DNA of 64,000 nt from Brachycybe producta (lineage: Eukaryota; Arthropoda; Diplopoda; Playtdesmida; Andrognathidae): assembly GCA_036925085.1 (NCBI GenBank), contig JAUPFP010000001.1:8457502-8521501 (forward strand). The letters are read 5' to 3'. This document shows, in pieces, positions 24,601 through 37,406 of the stretch; within the stretch, counting starts at the first letter, position 1; each line of letters opens with the position of its first letter. The translations under genes were made by a program, and so were the position numbers. The notes under the pieces were generated by a model, which had not been told where the DNA came from, made no database searches, and worked only from the letters and a program-made list of their open reading frames with translations.

Positions 24601-27600
24601 TTATTATATCGTAGTCATTTCTAACACTTGTCGTTCGAAGACGCACCGAATTTGGAAGCGTGTCGATACTTCTGAAGTAATTCCGAAACTAGCCGATGTC
24701 TTTTGGCTACTTCGAGCTTACAGTGAACATCTAACCGATGGCATAAATGAACGTAACACAAATGACGTTGCATCTGCTTTGCCTGTTAAATGAATAAACA
24801 GAAACCTAATGAATATGTATTACTTAATATATATTAATAAATTACATAAAACAACAGGTTTCATTTAAAATTTTAATTAAATAGTTAATTTCAAAGTGAT
24901 AAACCACCAGCAAAATGAGTTTTCAGTCAAGATCCTGGTTGGTGACCAGTTCTAGTACAGTGGTTATCAGAATTTTAGATGCTAGTTTCACCTCTAGCTT
25001 TTGAATTCTAGCCTCTTAAAGCTACAGTTTCAGATGTGTAAAAAAATACTGCTGAAAACAAACGAAAACGTTTCACATTTTACGTCGTCGTCAATATTAC
25101 ACTGCCTGCGACGTACAAGTGAGCACTCTTGCACAACAAACAGAAAATTTTAAAAAAGGGGTCCATCTATTGGTACGAAGGGGCAACAAACGTGGTGACC
25201 ACGTTAAAAAAATTTAAGGAGGATATCGGGATTGCAGCATACAATTGACACTTGATGTGACCTCCTATTTCTGTGACTACCTTTTCAACAGAAATCGTAA
25301 ACTTCAAAAAACAAAGTTAAAATAAATCTCAACTTTGTTAAGTTCATTTTATGTATTGATTTCCGTTGACGTTTTATGCATGCTAGACCCTCGCAATAAG
25401 CACATACTTTTATTAAAAATCGCATTTCTCTGGTTGCCTTAATGATTAATATACTTAATAAACAATTGAAACATCGTCTCGAACAACGTTGTAACTGACC
25501 AAAACAAATGAAAATTCGTTTTTCGGTAGAAAACGGTTGTGACTTTCTTTGTTAACCCGTGGATGACACCTTCTGTCACCTACAAACACTAAAAAAAACA
25601 GCTGTGAAATGGGATTACTTTCACAGTAGTTTATGTGGAATAACAGTTACAACATTTTCCAAAAAAATTAAAAACTCAAGTTACAACGTTCTTGCAGCCC
25701 ATGCTTCAATTCAGTAAATGATTCTAATTTTTGGTTCATAAATAAAAACAATTTAAACTTTCGTTAACGACAAATTATAAAAACGAGATTTTGAATGTTA
25801 ACAAAATTCGAAACTTGTTATCATATGATGTTTTATAAAGAACCCATTAGTCGAACTCTTTATTCTCCATTTCAGAGCAAAACTATGAAGAAGCTGAAAT
25901 TGTGTTAGAAACTAGAATGGTAGCTGAATTCCATTATGGTATTGCTAAGCGCATATATTCCAAAATAACGTTTTAGTGAAAATTTAAAAAAAAATATATA
26001 TTCAAAGTTTAGCCATTTTCAAACTGGTATAAAAAGCTTCTTAAAGTTGCAACTGAAAGTTAAATGAATAACAAAAAGTTCAACGGGCGTTTACACTAGA
26101 CAAACAACCGTTCACGTACGTCTATCGGATAGTCGATCTCATCTCCATCCAAATTCAGTCCGACAGTTTTCCTCGCAGAAGTAAGAAACTGTAACAAGAA
26201 CCATAAAAAATCGTAACCTTCATAAGAGAAAGACGAGATTTAAAAACTAACGCATAGTTTTTCTTCGTCGTCCAATCGATCGAGAAACAGATTCACGTCG
26301 TTAAAACAACAAGGTTTGTCTCCGAATCGCACGAAATAGTCGTTAAGCAAATCGACGAGAGAATCTGTCACAAAACACAAAAAAGAAACATGAAAACCAC
26401 GAAAAGTCGAGAAACTTCTTTTCATTAACCTCTTAGTTCGTATTTGTTTTCTTGACAAAGACAGCAGAGTTTTATCCGAGCTAAAAAAGGACCACGCAAA
26501 GATCTTCCTTCACTTCCGTTCTGCATCTCAACCACAGAAACGATAAAGTTACGAGCCGATTCGACGGCGTCGTTAACTTTAGCGCTGTCGATCGTCAACC
26601 CGCTTTCGTCCGTCACTTGAAAAGTGGCCGAAAGAAACTCACAATAAAAACTCCAGTTGTCGGGGCTAAAAGAAACAATTCCGACGCGTTTTTTTTATCA
26701 TCAAAGTCGAATTGAATAACAATCGAGAAAACTAAAATTCACTTTGAAGTAATCAATTCCTTATAGGCGTCGATAACTTCCGACCATTTGTGTAATTTCG
26801 ATAAATATTCCGCACATTTCACTCGTTTAAAATCCAAAAACGAAGTAAGTTTGTCTACAAAGGCCAAAAAAAAAAAGTTATTGCTTTAATACTATTATGA
26901 CGATAAACGTATTTAAGGTTAAAAAGTGAGCGGTGACCTCCGAGGGGACTCCTCAACACTTCGAGGGCTTTCTCGTACTTTTGTTCCAATTCGAGAATAA
27001 GTAAATAGAGGTGAACTTCGGCCTCGGCTTCGATACGGTTCTCTCTAGCATATTTCTCGGCCATCCTTTCGGCCAACGGTAAGAACATCTTACACGCCAT
27101 TTCTTCGGAAGCCTCGTGAGCCTTTTAATAAATGAATCAAGACCAAAACAAGAAAATTAAATCAGAAAAAAATGCTTAAGTAAAAAAAGTTTCAATAGAT
27201 GATTTGTACAATGCGAAACAAAATGTTGAAAATACGGAATACATTGAAAATACGATATATTTAAAATTACCTCGTATTTTCAGTCTTATTTTATCGTTAA
27301 GAAAACTTTCTCATATTTCGTTAACACGAAAAAGTCACGCAGGCGTGTTTTCTTCAGATTTCGAGGCAAGTAAGCAAGCTGTAGCAAAAAATGTGGTTTT
27401 TTCCTGTTATTTTATTTTGTTTCGTTTTGACAAAACACAAACAGCTGACGACATTTAGTCATGAAATAAATAAAATATACGTCTTAGATTTTATATCGTG
27501 TTTTTTTTCTGACGAAAAATTGTAAAGCAGCTGATAGTTTAACACGATATGAAAGAAATTAATACTTCTCGTGTTCTTTTATGCTACTTTAAGGGGACAG

Positions 27601-30051
27601 ACCAAAAACAAACATATTGCGTGATACCGCATTAAATGAATTTTGTGTTAAAATACAATTTTAACACTAATCTAAAAAAAGTCCCAACCGAGAACGTTTT
27701 GTTACACAGCTTTAAACGAATTTTTGCGTTAAAAAGACACAACTTTTAAGCTATTCTGAAAAAATGGACTGAAAATATTTTTCTTCTTATACTAATATTA
27801 CCTTGTTTACACTGTATATTTGAAAGTATGATGGATTTCGTTTAACGCGAAATGAAATAATTCGTGCTAAAAGAATTTTTATACTATTCTAACAGATTGG
27901 AATTGAATACGTTATCCGATTTTTCATGGTATCCGAGTTTTATGAGTCCGAGACAAAATCACGACGAAAACGCCACAACAGACAGATTTGAAAAACAAAA
28001 CAAACTTGAAACAACACTCAGCAAAAACTATCAATTTGTGACACAAAAACTTGGGTTTTGTTTTTGTTTCTATAGCTGTCTTATGTAAACTACGCAACTG
28101 TTCTGTTGTTGTTTTAATACCAACTATCCACACTGCACAGACAAAGAGTTGACAAAATGTTGCTTAGTTATGAGACAAAACAAAAACCTTTTGATGATTG
28201 CCGACAGGCGGCAGCGGGGAATGAAATAAGTTTGTGAAACTGCAGACAAAACACGAAAGCCGCATAAACGCTTTCGAAACATTTGAGTTTCTGTTTTGTC
28301 AGCTTGGTGTGGATTCGGCCTAAGGCTGAAAAATTGTAGTGAAAATAATTAAAATTTCACGATAAATTATATTTTAGTAATATCTGAATTTTTTTTGCAT
28401 TTTGTGTTAAACGAATTTCGTTCTGAAAAACATGAATTTATGTCTTGCCTAAGTGACTGTACGAAAATAAATTTCGTGTAATCCCTTTTTGCGTATTATC
28501 CGATTTGTCGTGTTAAAATGAAGAAATTCTATGCTATTCCAACAAACTGAACGACTTTTGTTAACCGTTTTCGTGTTAAACGGTTTAAACTGTAATTCAA
28601 AAAAACTTCAAATTTAATCTTTTTTCAAAAAAAAAAGCTTTCGTTTGAAAAGATAAACGCGAAAACGAAACGAAAAAAGTTTGAAACTGATCATTTATCA
28701 CCTACGTATCTCACTACGTTATCTCACCTGCATGACAATACTCATGATGGCCCAAAAGTAATACGGATTCTTCGATTTGAGCTTATAGAGACTCATCGCC
28801 ACCTGCTGTTGCTTTTTATATTCTCCAATCCGCACGTAAGCCATAAAAAGGTGAGTGAGAAGCTCCTCGTTCGTCGGATCTTTACGCATCGCCGCTTCGT
28901 AAACTTCCGCGATCCAATCAACTAAAAAAACGAAAACAAAACAATTAAAAAGAGGAACCAGTTACGATCGATCGAAAAAGGTGAATTTCGCTTACGCTTT
29001 TGCAACTCTCTGTAACAGATGGTCATCGCTTGAAGTGTCGCATCGTCAGTTGGAACTTCGTCTCGAACTTCTCCGAGAAGTCTCGTCGAGTCTTCGTTAC
29101 GTCCCAATCGTAAAAGCGCCAAAGCCTTGAGAACCTTTTATTAATATTACAAGAAAATACGATAAGTTTTACACTCGTTCGGAACATTATTACTTAAAAC
29201 AAACGCGGCTTAAGCTCACTTTGGCGCACTGAAAGTCCTTTTGCTTCCTTAGAACCTTATCGGCCTCCTGAAGCGCCTTTTTGTTGTTTCCATTGTCCAA
29301 ACAATCTTAAAACGAAAGAAATAACGAAATCGATTAGAAATTTTACCGGATTCGATTCGCTCACTTCGAGGAAGAACTTTTAAAGACTTCAATCTCCACT
29401 TGAAGCCTCCGAGCAGGATCACAACATAAAACAACCCCATCTTTATTGAAGTACTCTCAAATAGGGTTTAATTTTATGAAGCCAAGCCAAAAAAAAAAAA
29501 GGAAATTTTACAAGTTTTTCTCAATTACGAGCTGCTAGCCTCTAACCCTAACGCAGCGAAGTTACACAGACGCGCTATTAGGTGACTATCATCACCTGTA
29601 TAGAGGCTAGGCGGCTGCTAAACGAAAGAATTTTATAAACTAATAAATGAAGACATCAAAACCCACTTTTATTTTAAGTACCCTTTAACCGAGGTCCCCT
29701 TTTTCCGAACCCAACCCTTCGTTTATCCACGAAGAATGGAAACCTTGAAGGTTCAAAGTATTCTCCATATACACTTTTTCGCGTCGTTTACAACTGTTAA
29801 AGGTGTAGAAACGGGTCTTAGGTGGGGGATTGGGAAGTCTAAAAGAAGGAACAATGAAGGACGACGGAGGAAGAGAAAAAAACGACCGAAAATGCGTCAA
29901 AATGGGAACGAACGACGAGGCTATAAAGAAGTCAGTGTAAATTCGTGCATTTTATTTAATAGAAGAGAAAATCCGACGGTAAAAACTAACCGTAAACGGG
30001 TCGAAGTCGCCTTTCGTTCACTCCACTATCAACACGTGAGCGCGCCGCCAT
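18692..30051 (-). CDS. NAA25: N-alpha-acetyltransferase 25, NatB auxiliary subunit
   Basis: Complete 24-exon gene. Exons, high to low: 30051-29991, 29305-29220, 29134-28996, 28921-28728, 27121-26938, 26854-26743, 26665-26430, 26364-26252, 26188-26120, 24782-24647, 24565-24476, 24396-24216, 23359-23260, 23179-23132, 23049-22946, 21762-21637, 21568-21526, 21456-21241, 21162-21045, 20927-20883, 20805-20714, 20630-20514, 19063-18917, 18817-18692. All are GT-AG and phases agree throughout: 2883 bases, 960 residues, against 972 in human. Conserved blocks include ERRLRP at the N terminus, LDNGNNKKAL, FLPLAERM, LRGPFLAR, FGDKPCCF and DLRDNRD (about 642-648). The TPR-rich subunit holds catalytic NAA20 on the ribosome for acetylation of Met-Asp/Glu/Asn/Gln N termini. 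Exon 19's start is the least certain junction. No damage is seen. Confidence 0.95.
19405..19535. mobile_element. Short MITE candidate in NAA25 intron 23
   Basis: Inverted ends cctttctcacac and gtgtgaaagaggcc frame about 130 bases containing the palindrome gatacatgtatc. No target duplication is evident, so the call is tentative. Confidence 0.4.
21888..22531 (-). pseudogene. hAT transposase C-terminal remnant in NAA25 intron 15
   Basis: The minus-strand frame 22531-22226 ends with STSFLCKQEFSCLL, then KNKQRNRLDA and NPRFSLLMKQ. This matches the pattern of the C-terminal dimerisation region of hAT transposases of the Charlie/ZBED type, where a TxLCE.GFS.L block is followed by K.RNRL. About 330 bases beyond the stop lies a hAT-like terminus, cagtgattctcagccttt (about 21892). 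Only the 3' end of the element survives; the rest of the transposase is absent. It is intronic and outside the NAA25 exons. Confidence 0.65.
27560..28620. repeat. Diverged TCGTGTTAAA-type repeats in NAA25 intron 4
   Basis: Intron 4 contains several diverged segments with tcgtgttaaa, attatccgattt and ctattcta/ccaacaga motifs. These also appear at the ends of the palindromic element at 31591-31735. They look like decayed copies of one small element family. Confidence 0.45.
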
Positions 30052-30140
30052 CTTAACAAATCCACCGCCGCGGAGAGACTCCTTTGAAGTATTATTATCT
30101 GTAGCTGATTGAACCTAATAGATGGCGCCACTAGTACTTA
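30052..30140 (-). promoter_or_regulatory. NAA25 5' region with a CTCF-like motif
   Basis: The start codon sits in aagatggcggcgcg, a YY1-like context. About 70 bases upstream is the near-palindrome tagatggcgccactag (30119-30134), resembling the AGATGGCGCC core of CTCF sites. No TATA box is obvious, as usual for a housekeeping gene. Assignment is by motif only. Confidence 0.4.
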
Positions 30141-30340
30141 AGAGATCTATTTTTAAGTTTTTCGACAGCCTAGATCCACGTCCATCTTGTTGTTTTGAGC
30201 AGACGACAACGAGACAAATGAGTGTTCTTATATGGTGTTACTAAAACTGCAAGAAATCGCCTCACAATCGCTCAATTAAAATACAGTAAAGTGCAAAATG
30301 CAATAAAAAGTATTGTTCTTCACGTGCTCGATTTATATAA

Positions 30341-30729
30341 TTTTTGAAAAGGTCCTTTTATTTTTAAACAAGGTTCAAAGTCGTTCGTTTTTTTAACCCC
30401 ATGTTAAATCCCATTGGCCCCAAAACCGTTCCACAAACATTTGAAAAACTCTCGTTAAAACTGATTTAGAACAATAACAAAATAATTAGCACATACATTC
30501 ATGTATTGGCTTCACGATGTTTCCTTTTTATAAATTTTGAAAAGGTCCTTCTATTTTTTAATAACGTTTAAAATCGTACGTTTTTTTTAACTCCATGTTA
30601 AGTCCCATAGGAGCAAAAAACCGTCACCCAAACATTTGAAGAACTCCCGTTAAAAACAACTCAGAACAATAACAAAATAATTATTACGTGCATTAATCTA
30701 CTGGCTTCACAATGTTTTCTTTTTATAAG
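30341..30729. repeat. Tandem duplication, about 194-bp unit
   Basis: Two consecutive copies start with ttttgaaaaggtcctt at about 30341 and 30535 and run through aacaataacaaaataatta and ttggcttcac/ctggcttcac. They are roughly 80-85 percent alike by eye. Non-coding. Confidence 0.85.
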
Positions 30730-31590
30730 GTTAGCACGCGAAATTATTTTTCAATTAATTATTATGTGACTTCGAACCGGGAGAAAAAACGTTAAAAAAC
30801 CGTTTTTCAATCAACAACGATCGCAGCGCCTACATACGGAAAAATTTTGAACTAAATGATGTATCTAGCCTCTTAATAATTGTCTGATATAATAATGATG
30901 ACAATTATTCCTCTTATTAGTTATTTTATGTTCTCCTCCCATTATTATTAAGGCAAAATATGCTTTCTACAACCAAAGGGGCTTGTTGGAGGCTAGAGTT
31001 AACCCCTATTAGCCTAGTTCAGTTATATTTTAAATTCGAGAAGAACTCTAACCTCTAACCAGACTCTTTGATTGCGTAAAGCATAATTAATAATTAATAT
31101 TAATATTTAATTGCATAAAGCTAATTATTTTTGTTATTATTATGACAAGTTTTATGCAAAATTAAAATTGAAAAATATCAATAGGTGAGATTAGTAGGTG
31201 AAAGTGAATTTTGATTAGGTCATTTTTTTAAAATGAAATTGTATTTAAAAAATTAATCAAAAATGTATTTTACTTTATATTTTGACTAAATGGAAACAAG
31301 GCTTTTTATAAGTAACACTTTTTTTTATGAAAAATGTGCCTAAAGTGGTTTTTTTGATATTCCGGTCACGTTAAACACCAAAAGTGGGCGAAAGACAAAA
31401 CTTCAGACAGAGAAGAAATATTTCTTCCATAATTTGACATCAAGAATGTGGATTTTATTCTAGATGTTTTTTTTTTTTAAAAAGTCCCGTTTCTCTGTTT
31501 GATTTTCTTTTAATTATTTTGCAAAATTAATAATGTTACAATGTGAAATGTTAGCCATTTGGTCTGGTCCCTTAGTAGAAAATAGCATAA

Positions 31591-31735
31591 AAATATTCCG
31601 GTTCCATTCATTTCGTGTTAAGCGGTTTTAACTATAGAAAATATTAATTTCTTATTTCTGCAAAATATTAGATATTGTGATTTTAGAATAGCTGAGGAAA
31701 TCGTTTAACACGAAATGAAGAGGACTGGAATATTT
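31591..31735. mobile_element. Palindromic MITE, 145 bp
   Basis: The left arm aaatattccggttccattca continues with tttcgtgttaa. The right arm is its imperfect complement, ending gaagaggactggaatattt. Related motifs are scattered through NAA25 intron 4. Confidence 0.75.
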
Positions 31736-32484
31736 TTTTCATCTTAAAAGAACTTTTTACAGTTTCGAAAAAAATATTTTGTGTTAAAAAAAAACTAAAA
31801 ATTAATGATTGCATATTTTAAAAAAACCCGTTCTAGTGATTTTAGTGAATTACCTTCAATAAATATTTAAAATTGTAAACATTTTTTTTATTGATATTTA
31901 AATGGGATAAGATTTCTCGGTGACATCCCAACTAAATTTGTAATTGAAATTATGTTTGTGTGTTTCAGCCCAAGTACACAACAAAGAAAACCTGTCCCAG
32001 GGAATTTTTAATTTCTTGAACAGGGGAGGGGGGTCATTGTACAAAATTACATTTCTAGAACCTCCTAAAGGCAAAAAAAAAAATTAAACTCTCAAAGAAA
32101 GGGAAACGCCCGATGACTCTCGAGAGTAGAAAACGCAAGATATTTTCGAAAACAACGGAACAAATTGCTCACAACAATCCTTTTATTAATTATTTTATAA
32201 ATTAAAACGCTTCTCTTTCTTAGAAGAAACTTGAAAGTATTTTAGAAACTAGAAGGGTAACTCCATCACTTATAGCTATTTTTATGTTGCTATTTTTCAA
32301 AAATAAGCTTTGATCAACTTTAAGCAGACGATATTTTTAAATTTACAATTACAAAACGTACTCTGCTAGCAGCCCAAAAGGCCTATGACAGAGGAACATA
32401 AAAGTCCAAGTGCAGCATTAAGCATTGTCGAGCAGCTACACCAAACATGCACATACATAAAAAACAATTAGTATACAAATTGTC

Positions 32485-32583
32485 AATCCCACAAAATCAA
32501 AATTATCCCTAATCACCATTTCCTCAGGAAGAGAGTTCCATTGTCTTATAACCCTAGGAACTGCTGCCCGTCTAGTTTCTAAT
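32485..32583 (-). pseudogene. Non-LTR reverse transcriptase C-terminal tail
   Basis: A minus-strand frame reads RRAAVPRVIRQWNSLPEEMV and continues with IRDNFDF. The pattern R.....V...WN.LP..V is the hallmark end of many CR1/RTE/Jockey-type reverse transcriptase ORFs. Only about 33 codons are recognisable and nothing upstream is conserved, as expected for a heavily 5'-truncated copy. Confidence 0.7.
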
Positions 32584-33712
32584 ACAATTTCAATTTATTT
32601 GTAGTGTTGTTCATAAAATATCCCACCAGAATAATTTATTCATTTATTATTTTGATGAAAAGATAGATCTTTTTTTTCAAGAATTACTTAAACTGTATTT
32701 TCAGGTATGAATTTTATGAAGAATTTAAAAACAGGTTTTAACTAACACTAAAACAAAGTTCTCAAATCAAGTTTTTTTTAAAAATCTATTTTAAGTATTG
32801 AAAATGATTGTGAAAGTAATGCAATTTTATTGCAACTTTTTATCTTTTTCTACCCCTGATTATGCATTTTAAGCAATGCCCTTTGTCACCTGTTTAGAGG
32901 GTAATTCAACCCGATTTGACTTTCTTTCCTCAATTTCAAGTCAGGGTATTTGCTCCTAATAGAATATTAGGCATTGCTCATGAAGAAGAAGAGGAGGTAC
33001 TGTTCGAGTTGCCTGTTTGGGCCTCATTCAATTGAGGGCACCAGACCACAAAAGTGGGTCAATCTTCCCGTAAGGCACATACACAATTCTTGAGAGCAAA
33101 AAAAAAAAATGAGAAATTCTCTCTTAAGTTAGATATTATACTTTAATATTATTCTAAGCAAAATACAGGAATGTGACACCAACTGATTTCAGGTGCACCT
33201 GAGATTGTCAAGGGGTCAAAACAATGGTAAAAAAATTATTATTCTAGTCCTGAGTCCTGGCGAGTTCAACCTAAGTTTAATTTCATGCACCTCACGTATA
33301 GAAAACTAAACCTAACCAATACTGCAACCATTGAAATTGATTTAATTACTCTGTAATCACAGTATTTTTTGATAATTAAGGGAGATCGATGGCAATTAAT
33401 GAAGTAGGGTATCCGACTTTCTCTCTCTCTCTCTCTTTTGAAAATTATTGAAATTGATTTTAAAATTGGTAAAATGTCATTTCTATTGAGGTTTTTATTT
33501 TTAGTGATGTTCAAAAGTAAAAAAAAAAATGCACCTTGAAAGCAATTTTGATTTTATCCGAGGATATTATTTGGCCTTTATTAATTTTAACCTAGTTGTC
33601 ACCAAATTAACCAACTAACTTAACCTAACCTAACCAGTTTTTACCTTTTTGGAGGCCTTAAACCAATTGCACTAATTATTGAATGTAAGGTGAAAAAATG
33701 ATTGATTTCAGA

Positions 33713-33747
<35 letters not shown>

Positions 33748-34190
33748 AAGGTATTTCAAGGAGTGTTTGGTTTGATTGTTCATTTCGAAATTATTTCACG
33801 ACATTAACAAATTTAGAAATGTTAAATTTTTCGACTTACGCAATTCTAATTCTATAATTGTGATTGGAGGGAGAAATAGTCTACTGACTTAAGAACAAAT
33901 TAAAGCAAGTTTTTTTTTTATTTTAAAGGATTTTTTTAAGGTGGTTTTTTAAAAAAAAACCGGGTGAGTGGTTTATAGGAGAATTGCGCATGCTCCGATT
34001 CCTGTGAACTGGTTCCCGAATTGGGACAGGGGCGGGGGGTTTCTTTGAACACACGTATGTCTATGTCTATATGTAAAATACACAGGCCAGGTAAGAAAAA
34101 AGACACCTGAGAATAATTGCACACAAGTAGAAAGAGGTAAGAAGGAGCCACAACTTTAAAAGAAGTGCTCCTCCAATAGACAGTACAATA

Positions 34191-37100
34191 ATGACACCTG
34201 TGGCACTTCTACTCTTCTTGTGCTTTGCTGGTGTTTCTCATTTAGGTAAGTGCAATATTGCAATTTACAATTTTAATATATTACTTTATTATCCATTAAT
34301 TGCCACTGCGAAAATTAATTTAATTCGGTTCAGGTAGAATGTTGCATTGCCAAACACATACATGTATTGCTATGAAAGTTGCGAGCAATTTGCAAAAAAA
34401 TTAAATTAATTTTGAACGAAAAATTATTTATTTTTTTGATTTGCTCCAAAGAAAACTTGAAAATGTAAAACTTTAAATAAAAAAAAAATGAAAAGTAGCT
34501 CACATTAAAATGTAGGCAAACAAGTTTATTTTTTTTGGAACTTCCGGGGTCACCACGAAACAAATACTTCTTCTAGAATTGACATAGAAAAAGCGTACAC
34601 AAAAATGATTGTCCCCTCAGGTAGAATGTCTAGAGTAATGGTTCCCAAACTTACTTTTATAACGGCACGGTATTTGTGTTGCCTGCAGAAATTGCGGCAC
34701 ACCTAGTAAAACGCACAGTGCACTTAGCAATATGCATGGCACACTTAGCAAAACTCATGGCACACTATAGTGGCACCTTTGGGAAACATGCACACTGATC
34801 TAGAGAAATGACAAAAAAAGAATAAATGGCCCAGGATAATGCAAAGTGACATAAAACACCTAAATCTTGCAATTAAATCAATTGTGGCGAATAGGCACCT
34901 ACAATATTTGTTGAGTGACCACCTAAAAAGATATATTCTTTAAAATTATCTCTCAGGTTTTTGGATTTTTTTTTTAAATTTTTCATTAAAATTTCCATTT
35001 TAAAATTGCTAGTCCAAGTTTTTTTTTCTGGGAAGTTTAGAAATGTAGAACAATGCAGTTGGCGTTTTTTTTTCCTTCTTCTACCCACTTGTTTGAGGTG
35101 CCACCCAGAAAAGTTGCGTCTACTGACTGGGTCAATATGAACAAGTTTTGTAGATATCAAACACCAATGAAATCATTTTTTGAAAATATCCCTCAATTTT
35201 ATATGCATATTTTCATAAAAAAAAGGTGTTCGTCAAAAAAAAAAAAAAACGTCACGACCCAATGCTATTGTTATTATTCGGGTTGTGTTCAGTGGTGTAA
35301 AGCCTTCTAGCTTCTAGGTGTGCCACTTTGGGGGGGGGGGGAGGAGGAAACCGACTACCCAATTTCTCCCCAATTCGTCTCCCCGTCCTTGGCACAGTTT
35401 TAAATTTTATTCATTTTAGCAAAATTACAGACACACAATATATTCATATAATTTAATAATTAAAATTTCAAAGTGTGGAGTGCGACGCTTTTGCGGGAGA
35501 AACGTCAGGATGCGAACGGAATCAATGATCAAGACCTTTGCGATGGAAGACAAGCGGGAGAATATTTCCGTCTGACCGGAGACGACGACTGTCGCGATGT
35601 CGTTCGTTGTTCCGTTCAAGGTCTATTGGCTTTGAGGTGTCCTTCTGGACTTGCATTTGACATTGACAAACAGACATGTACCTGGAAGGACCACGTCAGC
35701 AATTGCGAACTTCTAGACAGTAAGCAAACCGATCTATCATATCCAAGTATATCTTATTAATCCGTCCACCTTTTTGTGAAACAGAACCGAAGAAGGCTCA
35801 GCCTTTGCTTGTTACGGACGAGCCTTTGTGTCCTGAAGGTAAACTTTCTTGTGGAAATGGCGAATGCGTCAATAAGGAGTTATTCTGCGATGGCAAACCA
35901 GATTGTCCGGATGAATCCGATGAAGGAGCATGCAGTGAGTATAATGGCGGCCACCTTGCGACACCTGCAGACACCACAGTCGCCGCATTTACCAATCCAT
36001 CTCTTTTTCTGTTTTCAGATGTGGATCAGGATCCGAACCGCAGTCCTCCTTGCGATCTCAGCGTTTGCATTTTGCCCGACTGTTTCTGCAGTTTCGACGG
36101 CACTCGTATTCCCGGCGATCTCGATCCGATAACGGTTCCACAGATGGTGACCATCACTTTTGACGACGCCGTCAACATCGACAACATGGACCTTTACGAT
36201 GACATATTTCATCCAGACAGAAAAAACCCCAACGGATGTGGCATCAAAGGGACTTTCTTCGTTTCTCACAAGTACACTAATTACAGTGCCGTCCAGGAAC
36301 TCCACAGAAGAGGCCACGAAATTGCGGCTCATTCCATCACGTAACAGTTCTTCCAAAGATGTCATCATATCTAACAAAATAAATTAAATTGTGCTCCTAT
36401 TTCTTTTAATTAGTCACAAGAACGATGAAAAATTCTGGACAGAAGCGTCCGTAGAAGAATACGTTCAAGAGTTTGCCGGTAACCGTTTAATTATCGAGAG
36501 ATTCGCTAACATAACGGACAGTTCGGTAATCGGACTGAGATCACCCTACTTGAGAACGGGAGGCAACAACCAGTTCACTATGATGGAAGAGCAGGGATTC
36601 CTTTACGATTCGACAATTACGGCACCCTTGAGTAACCCACCTCTGTGGCCGTATACTCTGTACTTCCGAATGCCTCACAAGTGTCACGGTAACGGGCACG
36701 CATGTCCCAGTCAGTCTCACGCCGTCTGGGAAATGGTGATGAACGAAATGGATCGTCGTGATGATCCCACTTTCGACGAGGATCTTCCCGGCTGTGCCAT
36801 GGTCGATTCCTGCAGCAATATCAATCAACCGGATCAGTTTTACAATTTCCTGAATCATAATTTCAATCGCCATTACAACAGTAATCGAGCTCCATTCGGA
36901 CTTTATTTTCACGCTTCTTTTCTCAAGAAGAATAACGAATTCCGAAAGACTTTCATCAAGTGGATCGGCGAAACTCTGACCAAAGGAGACGTTTATTTTG
37001 TGAGCATGACCCAAGTGATTCAGTGGATGCAAGAACCGCAGAGTGTCGAGGTCATCAAGGAATTCGAGTCGTGGAAGGACCGTTGCGACGTGAAGGGGGT

Positions 37101-37242
37101 TCCTTATTGTAGTCATCCGAACGCCTGTCCACTGACTACTCGAGAACTTCCCGGAGAGACACTTCGATTGCACACCTGCTTGCAATGTCCCAACAATTAC
37201 CCTTGGCTTTTGGACCCAACAGGTGAAGGACTCGTCAAATGA
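34191..37242 (+). CDS. CDA1: Group I chitin deacetylase (serpentine/vermiform type)
   Basis: Five exons: 34191-34245, 35474-35719, 35785-35934, 36019-36340, 36414-37242. All are GT-AG with matching phases, giving 533 residues, the usual group I length. Exon 1 is a signal peptide. A six-cysteine CBM14 chitin-binding domain (about 40-98) is followed by an LDL-receptor class A repeat (116-149; [13 protein letters not shown]). The CE4 deacetylase domain has TFDD at 197-200 (catalytic and metal Asp), HSITH at 255-259 (metal His pair), RSPYL at 300-304, and GLYFHA near the catalytic His. All key residues are present. The secreted enzyme deacetylates chitin in cuticle and tracheal matrix. Group I comprises CDA1 and CDA2; CDA1 is my best guess. 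Confidence 0.95.
34636..34798. mobile_element. hAT-like MITE in chitin deacetylase intron 1
   Basis: A 163-bp element with ends taatggttcccaaact and the complement-like tttgggaaacatgcacactg, flanked by tctagag at 34629-34635 and 34799-34805 (seven of eight bases of a hAT-type duplication). Internal direct repeats of cacacttagcaaaac-type units. No coding capacity. Confidence 0.75.
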
Positions 37243-37400
37243 GCAACAATTTAAAATTCACAATTTAAAACAAAATTGTAACATTTTTGTAAAAAATACA
37301 GCTTTTTTTATTCGAAAAAACATGATTATGATGTCTTCCTTTTGCCATAAATGGTACCCCTTTTTTTTGTATGCACTGGAAGGAATGTTTGATTTTGAGC

Positions 37401-37406
37401 AATAAA
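37401..37406 (+). terminator. Chitin deacetylase polyadenylation signal
   Basis: AATAAA about 160 bases after the stop codon, followed by T/GT-rich sequence (tttttgttgttgtttg), the usual downstream element. Confidence 0.7.

Larger units (their letters stand above)
30141..34190. other. Intergenic region between NAA25 and the chitin deacetylase gene
   Basis: No host exon recognised. It holds a tandem duplication (30341-30729), a palindromic element (31591-31735), a reverse transcriptase tail (32485-32583), a (CT)n run near 33420-33437 and a (GA)n run near 33716-33744. Confidence 0.6.

Noticed and set aside
29249-29440. Minus-strand ATG at 29440 as the NAA25 start
   Set aside because: It can be joined to exon 2 in frame, but it lacks the conserved ERRLRP block, which is found with a proper donor at 30051-29991.
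33618-33636. Interstitial telomere-like taacctaacctaacc
   Set aside because: Only about three units; too short to mean more than chance or an old scar.
36541-37185. Antisense frames opposite the chitin deacetylase gene
   Set aside because: Shadow frames of a long conserved exon; they have no signal, motif or splice context of their own.
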